Of a stretch of DNA of 17,142 bases, positions 7,878 through 15,240 are shown in pieces. The first letter of the stretch is position 1. Every line of letters starts with the position of its first letter. The stretch is from an uncultured Muribaculaceae bacterium (GTDB lineage Bacteria > Bacteroidota > Bacteroidia > Bacteroidales > Muribaculaceae), in the NCBI GenBank assembly GCA_910583795.1, contig CAJTZQ010000075.1:1-17142 (forward strand), given 5' to 3'. Made by a program: the position numbers and the translations under genes. The notes under the pieces were generated by a model. The model saw nothing but the letters and a program-made list of their open reading frames with translations. It had not been told where the DNA came from and searched no databases.

Positions 7878-8456
7878 ATGAAATCCTTCACTACAGATTT
7901 TCGGTTCGTACAAACCGAAAAACCGTTATCCAAAGATATTTTTGATAGGTGTTACACATATGTCTTTTTTGTTAGGTACAAAGATATTAACACCCATAAT
8001 AAATGCCGATTAAAATATGTATGTAGAGCGGAGATATATGGGGAGGTGTGTGCAATTAAATTCTATGCAAGCAGAGATAGAAAATCAGATTATGATAAAT
8101 ATAGTTTAGCGCACAGTCAGCTTCCATATTCCGCAATTATGACAATTTTTGACTATCGTATCACTGTGATGAAGGAAATAATGAAAAAGTTTCCGGAGGT
8201 ATCATTTGTTTTTAAAGGAGCGGAAGCTTATGATCCACGCACGCATAGACAGGAGGATGAAAAAGAGAATCAAAGATTCCGGATATACAGAAGCTATCTA
8301 AGTAAAAGGGTAGGAACCAAGACGTTTCAGCATAGCCAATTCCCTGATAATAGTATTTATTTATTGACAAATATATCAGGTTTTGAAGATATAGAAGATA
8401 AGCAAAATCGGTTACGAGAATTTCTTTCAGATAGATTTGGTATCCCGTTGTCATAG
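7878..8456 (+). CDS. Hypothetical protein, about 192 residues
   Basis: I do not recognise this family. An ATG at 7878 gives a 192-residue product starting MKSFTTDFRF; an in-frame ATG at 7845 would add 11 residues. There is no signal peptide or membrane segment, so the product is probably cytoplasmic, unlike all its neighbours. The N-terminal half is beta-rich with many aromatics (TYVFFVRYKD). The middle has FDYRITVMKEIMKKFPEVSF, likely a helix leading into a strand. It is followed by a charged segment with ENQRFRIYRSYLSKR and a strand SIYLLTN near the end. The layout recalls small Bacteroidota proteins of unknown function found in accessory regions, but I cannot name one with confidence. It sits alone between two outer-membrane loci and directly before the repeat arrays, consistent with an accessory insertion. 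Confidence 0.6.
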   Translation: MKSFTTDFRFVQTEKPLSKDIFDRCYTYVFFVRYKDINTHNKCRLKYVCRAEIYGEVCAIKFYASRDRKSDYDKYSLAHSQLPYSAIMTIFDYRITVMKEIMKKFPEVSFVFKGAEAYDPRTHRQEDEKENQRFRIYRSYLSKRVGTKTFQHSQFPDNSIYLLTNISGFEDIEDKQNRLREFLSDRFGIPLS

Positions 8457-8520
8457 TCACACTTCTTTGAAATGACCATCCAAACCATCTCCGGCATAAA
8501 CCCCGAAAACTAACGAATCA

Positions 8521-8692
8521 ACCAGAGATTACGACCAGAGTCCCATAGAACAGGTTTTACGACCAGATAACCATAGAACCGGTTTTACGACCAGAGAACC
8601 ATAGAACCGGTTTTACGACCAGATAACCATAGAACCGGTTTTACGACCAGAGTCCCATAGAACAGGTTTTACGACCAGAGTCCCATAGAACG
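8521..8692. repeat. Minisatellite array A, 28-bp units
   Basis: Five complete 28-bp units start at 8531, 8559, 8587, 8615 and 8643, with a partial sixth at 8671-8692 and a partial copy at 8521-8530. Each unit begins ACGACCAGA and ends in GGTTTT, with CATAGAAC in the middle. The units vary at a few columns: AGTCCC, ATAACC or AGAACC, and CAGG or CCGG. They abut directly without spacers. No open frame crosses the array with convincing protein features. Confidence 0.92.
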
Positions 8693-8712
8693 TGTGATTA
8701 TGATATATGCCA

Positions 8713-8868
8713 TGGTCAAAAACGAACTCTGGTGCCTGGTCAAAAAGTGCTCTGGTGCTCTGGTCATAAAACATACTCTGGAACCTGGTCATAAATGTAC
8801 TCTGGAACTTGGTCAAAAACGAACTCTGGTGCCTGGTAAAAAAACGTACTCTGGTGCTCTGGTCTAAA
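8713..8868. repeat. Minisatellite array B, 24-26-bp units, inverted relative to array A
   Basis: TGGTC or TGGTA recurs at 8713, 8737, 8761, 8786, 8810, 8834 and 8860, giving periods of 24, 24, 25, 24, 24 and 26 bases. Typical units carry CTGGTCAAAAACGAACTCTGG or CTGGTCATAAAACATACTC. CTCTGGTCATAAAAC (8758-8772) matches the reverse complement of the array A junction (CTCTGGTCGTAAAAC) at 14 of 15 bases. So A and B look like diverged copies facing each other across a 20-base centre (8693-8712). Confidence 0.88.
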
Positions 8869-8881
8869 TCTGCCTACTTTC

Positions 8882-8913
8882 TTTCGGTTTTTTTGTTTTA
8901 ATTTTTAAATTTG
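8882..8913 (+). promoter_or_regulatory. Candidate promoter for locus 2
   Basis: TAAATTTG (8906-8913) fits the Bacteroides -7 consensus TAnnTTTG. TTTC (8882-8885) sits 20 bases upstream in place of the TTTG -33 box, a one-base mismatch. Transcription from about 8920 would give a leader of about 120 bases before the ATG at 9039. The rest of 8869-9038 is T-rich and shows nothing else I can name. Confidence 0.4.
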
Positions 8914-9038
8914 AGTTAAAAAACATGTTTTTTTCGGGGTTCTGGACGATTTTTGCATGTTTTTGGACGTTTTTTCAGTCTCTTCTTGTGAATTGATGTT
9001 AATTTTGTGCCCAAACAATTAACCTTTTTTATCGCTCC

Positions 9039-10409
9039 ATGAAACTTGAACGATTTCTAAAATACTCTACAAGCTTCCTTATCTTTTGCGTGGCATTGAT
9101 CGCTTCCGCTTGCGGAGGCGACAGCTCGAAAGATGAACCCAAGCCTGAAAATCCCGATCCGAATCCGGGTGAAGTAACCGTCGGTCCACCGGAAGGCAAA
9201 GCCGTCTACATCCCACAAGAGCTCCGCACCATGGATCTCAAGAACAAGAACAGTAAATGGTATTGGGGTCGTACGAAATGTACGGACGACGTCATCCTTT
9301 TCTGGGCAAAAGGGTTTGGCGACGACCTCTCCAAAGCACCTTCCTTAGAGGGTCAGAACATGAAGGTGGATGCAGACCGTCTCCTCTCCAAGGTGCAGGA
9401 ATTTTACGACTATTATTATAATGAGTTGAAATTCGTAAAACCCGGCACAACCAAGGCTGACGAATACCGCATGATGGTGATGCTCGACTATTCTCTCGAA
9501 GGAACAGCCTACGGCGGTACATACGACAACTTTATCGGTGCCCTCTGGGTTGCTCCAAACCGTGTGCAAGACGAGAACATGAATGCCGTGGCTCACGAAC
9601 TCGGTCATTCCTTCCAGCTACAGCTTATCGCCGACGGTGATGGTGATGCATGGGGAGGTTGCGGTTTCTATGAAATGACCTCCCAATGGATGCTCTGGCA
9701 GGTAAATCCCGACTGGACCAAAGACGAGGCTTACCATTTCGACGCTTTCCTCGACCTTACCCACAAGGCTTATCTGCATGAGGAAAATATCTACCATTCC
9801 CCGTTTGTAATCGAGTTCTGGGGCGAGAATCACGGTTTGCCGTTTATCGCTGAACTCTATCGTCAAGGTAAGAGAGGGGAGGATCCTGTCGACACATATA
9901 AACGTGTCGCAGGTGTGAGTCAGGAAGAGTTTAACGACGAGATGTGGCATAACTACGCACGCCTTGTCAATTTCGACATCGACCGCGTGCGTCAGAACAC
10001 CCGATCTCTCACTAACCGGTGGAAAACCCGTCTGACAGATGCCGGCGACGGCTGGCAGCGTGTCGCCAAGGAGAACGCTCCCGAATGCTACGGCTTCAAT
10101 GTAATACCGGTGAATGTACCTGCAGCAGGTGAGACTGTCACTGTCGGTTTCCGTGGCGAACCTGATGCCGCCGGTTACAATACAAACAACAAGAGTTCTG
10201 CCGGTTGGCGCTACGGATTGGTGGCTGTTGATTCTGACGACAACGCAATCTACGGCGACATGCACGCTGAGCAGGAGAGCACTATTGAATTTACCGCTCC
10301 TACTGATAAGACCATTAAGCGTCTATGGATGGTGGTGATGGGTGCTCCCACCCAGCATCTCCGCAACAGCTCTTCGCAATGGCCATACTCTATCAAAATT
10401 GATAATTGA
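9039..10409 (+). CDS. DUF6055-like HEXXH metallopeptidase, lipoprotein form
   Basis: This 456-residue protein has a lipoprotein signal ending in ASAC (Cys25). A flexible Asp/Glu/Pro/Lys-rich linker, GGDSSKDEPKPENPDPNPGE, follows and includes KDE, a sign of surface export in Bacteroidota. The mature protein is only the core seen in the middle of the 2988 product. It has FWAKGFGDD, a helix with FYDYYYNELKF, FIGALWVAPNRVQ before the active site, HELGHSFQLQ with His186, Glu187 and His190, and GGCGFYEMTSQWMLWQ with Glu212. The spacing HEXXH-21 residues-Glu fits a gluzincin-type zinc site. A C-terminal beta-rich part has GFNVIPVNVP, GWRYGLVAVDS and QWPYSIKI. It is the first gene of locus 2, 109 bases before its close paralogue. 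Its last codons and stop lie inside an AT-rich repeat. The DUF6055 label is from memory; peptidase activity is inferred. Confidence 0.8.
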   Translation: MKLERFLKYSTSFLIFCVALIASACGGDSSKDEPKPENPDPNPGEVTVGPPEGKAVYIPQELRTMDLKNKNSKWYWGRTKCTDDVILFWAKGFGDDLSKAPSLEGQNMKVDADRLLSKVQEFYDYYYNELKFVKPGTTKADEYRMMVMLDYSLEGTAYGGTYDNFIGALWVAPNRVQDENMNAVAHELGHSFQLQLIADGDGDAWGGCGFYEMTSQWMLWQVNPDWTKDEAYHFDAFLDLTHKAYLHEENIYHSPFVIEFWGENHGLPFIAELYRQGKRGEDPVDTYKRVAGVSQEEFNDEMWHNYARLVNFDIDRVRQNTRSLTNRWKTRLTDAGDGWQRVAKENAPECYGFNVIPVNVPAAGETVTVGFRGEPDAAGYNTNNKSSAGWRYGLVAVDSDDNAIYGDMHAEQESTIEFTAPTDKTIKRLWMVVMGAPTQHLRNSSSQWPYSIKIDN

Positions 10410-10494
10410 TAATTGAAAATTGATAATTTTATAAGAATCCATTATCAATTGAGATGGCTATCAATTATCCATTATCCATTATCAATTATCAATT
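10397..10494. repeat. AT-rich inverted repeat spanning a stop codon
   Basis: AATTGATAATTGATAAT (10397-10413) and ATTATCAATTATCAATT (10478-10494) are perfect 17-bp reverse complements. The 64 bases between them hold more copies of ATTGATAATT and its complement, plus ATTATCC repeats. The TGA stop of the upstream gene (10407-10409) is inside the left arm. The transcript could fold into a long hairpin. Confidence 0.8.
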
Positions 10495-10518
10495 AATTTT
10501 ACAACTAATCTAATCATA

Positions 10519-11895
10519 ATGAAAAAATCAATTCTGTTTCCTGCTCTCCTCGGATTGGCTTTTGCAGCCTCCGCTCAGGACAACGACCCTTCGAAAACCG
10601 GAGTGATCGCCCTCAGTCCGGATGAGACTTACCCGGTAAATACCGATATCCCTGTGGTGACTCATCAGGAAAAGTCGATCTATATCCCTAAGGATCTCCG
10701 CGATATGGATCTCAACGATCCTGAAAGCAAATGGAGTTTCAAGCGTATGGTGTCAACTCCCGACGTCGCCCTCTTCTGGGCTAAAGGGTTTGGCAACGAC
10801 ATAACCCAGGCTCCAGACCTCGACGGCCACAACATGAAGGTTGACCTTGCAAACCTCATGGGGAAACTTCAGCATTTCTATGATTTCTTCTATAAGGATC
10901 TCGCTTTTGTGAAACCCGGCACCAAGGCTGACAAATATAAGATGATGGTCATGCTCGACTATTCTCTCGAAGGCACTGCTTACGGCGGTGAATACGACGG
11001 TCAGATCGGCGCTCTCTGGATCGCCCCCAACCGCGTGCAGGACAAGAATCTCAACTGTATAGCCCATGAACTCGGTCATTCATATCAGTCGCAGATCTCA
11101 TGCGACGGCGAGGGGTATTCATGGGGTGGCTGCGGATTTTTCGAGATGACTTCCCAGTGGATGCTTTGGCAGGTTAATCCTGAATGGCAGAAAGACGAGC
11201 GTTTCCACCTCGACGCTTTCTCCAACCTTACCCACAAGGCTTATCTCCACATTGATAATATCTACCATTCTCCATACGTGATCGAACTTTGGGGCGAGAA
11301 GCATGGCAGACCGTTTATCGCCGAACTTTACCGTCAGGGACAGGTAGGTGAGGATCCGGTGATGACCTATAAGAAACTCACAGGTCTGGATCAGGAAGCT
11401 TTCAACGACGAGATGTGGCATAATTATGCACGTCTTGTCAACTGGGACATCGACCGCGTGCGCGACTATACCCGTGGATATACCGACATCTGGCATTCCA
11501 ACCTCGAAAACGCTGGAGGCGGCTGGCAACGCATAGCCAAGGATAACGCTCCCGAAAACTATGGCTTCAATGTGATACCCGTCACTGTTCCAGAAGCAGG
11601 CAAGACAGTTACTGTCAACTTCCGCGGAGAGGCAGGCAGAAAAGGCTACATTACAAAGAATAAGGACAAAGCCGGTTGGCGCTATGGTCTTGTGGCTGTC
11701 GATTCTGAAGGGAATGCACATTACGGCGAAATGCAGAAAGCCAAGAACGGTAAGGTGACTTATACCGCTCCAGCCGACAAGAAAATCGATAAGCTGTGGC
11801 TCGTGGTGATGGGTGCCCCGACCGAACACTGGCGCAACGTCGACGGACCGGAGAACCCCGGCGACGCACAATGGCCCTACTCGATCAAATTTTGA
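10519..11895 (+). CDS. DUF6055-like HEXXH metallopeptidase, secreted/periplasmic form
   Basis: This is a 458-residue paralogue of the 9039 product and aligns with it from end to end. Shared segments include FWAKGFGND, VMLDYSLEGTAYGG, IGALWIAPNRVQDKN, HELGHSYQSQ (His183, Glu184, His187), WGGCGFFEMTSQWMLWQVNP (Glu209 as possible third ligand), YHSPYVIELWGEKHGRPFIA and FNDEMWHNYARLVNWDIDRV. DNA identity is also obvious around these blocks, so the pair looks like a tandem duplication. The main difference is at the N-terminus. Here an ordinary signal peptide ends in AASAQD with no lipobox cysteine, so the product should be periplasmic or released, not lipid-anchored. It is followed by 156 bases of repeats and then susC. 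The two enzymes may act at different places on the same substrate. Confidence 0.8.
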   Translation: MKKSILFPALLGLAFAASAQDNDPSKTGVIALSPDETYPVNTDIPVVTHQEKSIYIPKDLRDMDLNDPESKWSFKRMVSTPDVALFWAKGFGNDITQAPDLDGHNMKVDLANLMGKLQHFYDFFYKDLAFVKPGTKADKYKMMVMLDYSLEGTAYGGEYDGQIGALWIAPNRVQDKNLNCIAHELGHSYQSQISCDGEGYSWGGCGFFEMTSQWMLWQVNPEWQKDERFHLDAFSNLTHKAYLHIDNIYHSPYVIELWGEKHGRPFIAELYRQGQVGEDPVMTYKKLTGLDQEAFNDEMWHNYARLVNWDIDRVRDYTRGYTDIWHSNLENAGGGWQRIAKDNAPENYGFNVIPVTVPEAGKTVTVNFRGEAGRKGYITKNKDKAGWRYGLVAVDSEGNAHYGEMQKAKNGKVTYTAPADKKIDKLWLVVMGAPTEHWRNVDGPENPGDAQWPYSIKF

Positions 11896-12005
11896 ATGTA
11901 GAATTTTGAATTTTGAATTTTTGTCTCGCTCAGGATATAAATCTTATAAAACTTATAAATCTTATAAAACTCACACGACCCAATTCAACATTCAACATTC
12001 AAAAT
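11889..12005. repeat. AT-rich repeats between the DUF6055 pair and susC
   Basis: ATTTTGAATG (11889-11898) and CATTCAAAAT (11996-12005) form a perfect 10-bp inverted pair; the left arm includes the TGA stop of the DUF6055 gene. The left side repeats GAATTTTGAATTTTGAATT and the right side repeats TTCAACATTCAACATTCAAA. Between them, TATAAATCTTATAAAACT is tandemly duplicated exactly (11936-11953 and 11954-11971). I see no clear promoter for susC here. Confidence 0.75.
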
Positions 12006-12051
12006 CCAAAATTGGAAATCAACTTCTTTTAACCTAAATAAAATCGTACTC

Positions 12052-15000
12052 ATGAAACAAGACCTTCCCCGGAATTACCGGGCATCAAGTTTTCTGAAAG
12101 GCGGTATATGCCTCGCATTGGCATGTAGCGCCGGAGTCGGTACCGCTTTAGCGGTTGAACCGCCGGCAGCGGCTGTTTCAGCTCAGCAGGCTCAGACTCA
12201 CAAATTGACAGGTACAGTCTATGACCAGAACAATGAACCTGTGATCGGTGCAAGTGTGATGGTGAAGGGTACTACTATCGGTACCGCTACCGATATCGAC
12301 GGTAACTTCACCCTCAACGTACCCTCCAGCGGCACTCTCGTGGTAAGCTATGTGGGTTATAAAACCCAGGAGATTGCCCTCTCAGGTCAGAAAGAACTCA
12401 GAATCGACCTTATCGAAGACACCGAATCTCTCGACGAGGTGGTAGTGGTAGGTTACGGCGTTCAGAAGAAAGCCACTCTTACCGGATCCGTATCATCTGT
12501 AGGAGGAGAAGACATCAAGAAAGTGTCAGCAGCCAACCTTACAAACACCCTCGCCGGTAAGACAGCTGGTGTGATCGGTATGAGTACATCAGGTGAGCCC
12601 GGTGCCGACAACGCCACTCTCCTTATCCGTGGTAAAGGCACTCTCGGCGACACAAGCCCGCTTATCGTGGTTGACGGTATTGCCGACCGTTCTTTCTCAC
12701 GTCTTGACCCGAACGACATCGAAAGTATCTCAGTGCTTAAGGATGCTTCCGCCGCCATCTACGGTGCACGTGCAGCAAACGGAGTCATCCTTGTGACAAC
12801 GAAACGTGGTAAGCAAGGGAAAGTGAAAATCACTTACAACGGCAACTATTCTATGTCGCAGCCTACACGTATCCCGAAGATGCTCAATTCTTACCAGTAT
12901 GCTACATACGTCAACGAATATGATGCCGACCCTCGTCATGGCTCAGGTCAGTTGACTTATAGTGACGATGTGCTTCAGCACTATTTAAATCATGACGATC
13001 CACTGAATTATCCTGATACAGACTGGTGGGACGAGACAGCAAAGAAATGGACAAGCCGCACAAGCCACAGCGTTTCAGTTAGCGGAGGTAATGAGAAAGT
13101 GTCGTTCTATAGTTCTCTCAGCTATATGTGGCAGGATGCTCTTTATAAGAAAAGTGCACAAGACTATAAGCAGTTCCAGTTTACTTCTAACGTTGACGTG
13201 AACGCTTCCGACTGGTGGAACTTCAGCTTTGATATTCTTGGACGTCGCGAAGAGAGAAACAGGGGTATCTATTCAACACAATATCTGTTTACCCATTTGC
13301 TCACCACATTCCCCGGTGCGGCTCCCTATTTCCCAAATGGACTTCCACGAGTGGGTTATGACGGTATGACTAATAATGCCACAGTCATGGTGACTGATGC
13401 TCCCGGTTATAATAAGTATTATTATAATATCTTAAATCTTAAGCCCAGGTTAAGAATCAATCTTGATAAACTCACTAAGGGTCTTTATGTGGAAGGATAT
13501 GCTGCAATTGACCTTGCATTCAATAATGGGAAACAACTCAGCCGTCCATACGACCTTTATTCATACGACAGCGCAAAAGGTGAATATTTAAATCGATATG
13601 ACGAAACAGGTCAAGTGTCGGTAAATTCATGGTCTGATTGGAGTTCCACCGTCACTCTTAACGCTCGACTCGGTTATGATCGCGAATTTAATGAGCTACA
13701 TAAGGTCAATGCCTTTGTGGCATATGAGCAGAGCAAGTATAATTACAACACAGTTTCTGCATATAGGACCAATTTCGTATCAGATCTTCTTCCAGAAATT
13801 AATTTTGGCAGTCCGGTTCCTGAAGATTGGGACAATGGAGGTTACTCCAACGTGGTTACACGCCGCAATGTATTTGGTCGTATAAATTATGCTTACAACG
13901 ACAAATATCTTGCAGAGTTCACTATGAGATATGATGGCTCTATGAACTTTGCCAAGGGTCATCGCTGGGGTCTTTTCCCTGCTCTATCTCTTGGTTGGGT
14001 TATCAGTCATGAGGATTTCTGGTCTCCAGTACAGCCATACGTGAATTTCTTGAAGATCAAGGGTTCATGGGGCAGAATGGGTAATGACAATATCTCCGCT
14101 TATCAGTATATGGAGCAATTTAAGTTTAGCGACAGTTCTGCCTATTTCGGTACTAATGGTAAGGGACAACTCACTCAGGGACTTTACATGAGCAGGATTT
14201 CGAATCCCCTTGTGACTTGGGAAAAGGCTACTACCTGGAATGCCGGTTTCTCCGCTTACTTCCTCAACAGCAAGTTTATGCTTGACTTTGATTGGTTCCT
14301 CTCAAAACGTAGCGATATCCTTATCACAAGAAACGCTTCCATACCTTATTATGCAGGTATGAGTCTGCCGGCTGAAAACCTCGGTAAGGTGACCAACTCA
14401 GGTGTTGAACTTGTTGCCACTTATCAGGATCGTGCAGGTGATTTCAACTGGAGTGTGACAGGTAACTTCACATATTCACAAAACAAAGTGAATTATATGG
14501 ACGAGGCTGTCAATACGCCCGCCTGGCAGAAAACCGAAGGACATCCGATTGATGGCTTGATCATGTACAAAGCTCTTGGCATCTACCAGACTCAGGAAGA
14601 GGTTGACAATTCACCTCATATTGCAGGTGCTGCTCCCGGTGACCTTATCTATCAGGATACAAACGGCGACGGCAATATCACTTGGGACGATGCTATCCGT
14701 ATCGATGAATCTGCAACCCCGAAGATCATATATGGTATAACCCTTGCAGGTGGTTGGAAAGGTATCGATTTCAACTGTTTCTTCCAAGGACAGGGTAAGG
14801 CAAAGAAACTTGTTCAGCCCGGTATGAATATGGTGACTGATTTCTATGAAGGACGTTGGCGTACAGATAATACACCGGAGCAAAATGCATCTGCAAGATG
14901 GCCTAAGGCTATGATCAAACAGACTTATGGCGACACTTGGAACGGATCTGCATCGACATGGTGGCTCCGTAGTGCTGACTTCCTCCGTCTGAAATCTATC

Positions 15001-15228
15001 GAAATCGGCTACACATTCCCTAAAGAATGGATGAATAAGGTAGGTATTGAAAATCTCCGCGTTTATATTAACGGTAGTAACCTTTTCACAATCGACAATT
15101 TCAAAGTGGCTGATCCGGAAATCGCCGGTCGCGACGATTATGATAATATCGTGGTTGACAACCCCGGTTATATCACAGGATATCCTCTATCGCGCTCAAT
15201 CACTTTTGGTGCCGGTATAACATTCTAA
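12052..15228 (+). CDS. SusC/RagA-family TonB-dependent outer-membrane receptor
   Basis: This 1058-residue protein is a full-length SusC-type importer that moves oligosaccharides or peptides across the outer membrane using TonB energy. An N-terminal signal sequence with the hydrophobic stretch GGICLALACSAGVGTALA is followed by a carboxypeptidase-regulatory-like domain (about 51-122) with KLTGTVYDQNNEPVIGASV and VSYVGYKTQE. Next comes the SusC signature DEVVVVGYGVQKK, starting at Asp128. The plug has LIRGKGTLGD, PLIVVDG and SVLKDASAAIYGARAANGVI. The long barrel ends in SRSITFGAGITF with the terminal Phe expected of outer-membrane barrels. It is followed 12 bases later by its SusD partner. It lies downstream of two secreted peptidase genes, which points to protein-derived ligands as in RagAB, but no substrate-specific residue can be read by eye. 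Confidence 0.96.
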   Translation: MKQDLPRNYRASSFLKGGICLALACSAGVGTALAVEPPAAAVSAQQAQTHKLTGTVYDQNNEPVIGASVMVKGTTIGTATDIDGNFTLNVPSSGTLVVSYVGYKTQEIALSGQKELRIDLIEDTESLDEVVVVGYGVQKKATLTGSVSSVGGEDIKKVSAANLTNTLAGKTAGVIGMSTSGEPGADNATLLIRGKGTLGDTSPLIVVDGIADRSFSRLDPNDIESISVLKDASAAIYGARAANGVILVTTKRGKQGKVKITYNGNYSMSQPTRIPKMLNSYQYATYVNEYDADPRHGSGQLTYSDDVLQHYLNHDDPLNYPDTDWWDETAKKWTSRTSHSVSVSGGNEKVSFYSSLSYMWQDALYKKSAQDYKQFQFTSNVDVNASDWWNFSFDILGRREERNRGIYSTQYLFTHLLTTFPGAAPYFPNGLPRVGYDGMTNNATVMVTDAPGYNKYYYNILNLKPRLRINLDKLTKGLYVEGYAAIDLAFNNGKQLSRPYDLYSYDSAKGEYLNRYDETGQVSVNSWSDWSSTVTLNARLGYDREFNELHKVNAFVAYEQSKYNYNTVSAYRTNFVSDLLPEINFGSPVPEDWDNGGYSNVVTRRNVFGRINYAYNDKYLAEFTMRYDGSMNFAKGHRWGLFPALSLGWVISHEDFWSPVQPYVNFLKIKGSWGRMGNDNISAYQYMEQFKFSDSSAYFGTNGKGQLTQGLYMSRISNPLVTWEKATTWNAGFSAYFLNSKFMLDFDWFLSKRSDILITRNASIPYYAGMSLPAENLGKVTNSGVELVATYQDRAGDFNWSVTGNFTYSQNKVNYMDEAVNTPAWQKTEGHPIDGLIMYKALGIYQTQEEVDNSPHIAGAAPGDLIYQDTNGDGNITWDDAIRIDESATPKIIYGITLAGGWKGIDFNCFFQGQGKAKKLVQPGMNMVTDFYEGRWRTDNTPEQNASARWPKAMIKQTYGDTWNGSASTWWLRSADFLRLKSIEIGYTFPKEWMNKVGIENLRVYINGSNLFTIDNFKVADPEIAGRDDYDNIVVDNPGYITGYPLSRSITFGAGITF

Positions 15229-15240
15229 AACCTGACAATC

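Noticed and set aside
7687..7881. 64-residue open frame before the hypothetical gene
   Set aside because: It has no recognisable motif and overlaps the following gene in another frame. It is recorded only as part of the leader region.
8613..8816. Minus-strand coding region of about 67 residues
   Set aside because: It is produced by reading through the minisatellites. The 24-26-bp periods do not keep one frame, and the peptide has no recognisable features.
8521..8868. CRISPR array
   Set aside because: The units abut directly and vary internally. There are no unique spacers of constant length between identical repeats, and no cas genes nearby.
9618..11871. Long minus-strand open frames opposite the two DUF6055 genes (9618-10265 and 11119-11871)
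   Set aside because: The + strand encodes clearly conserved proteins with signal peptides and HEXXH motifs. The antisense frames are similar to each other only because the sense genes are paralogues.
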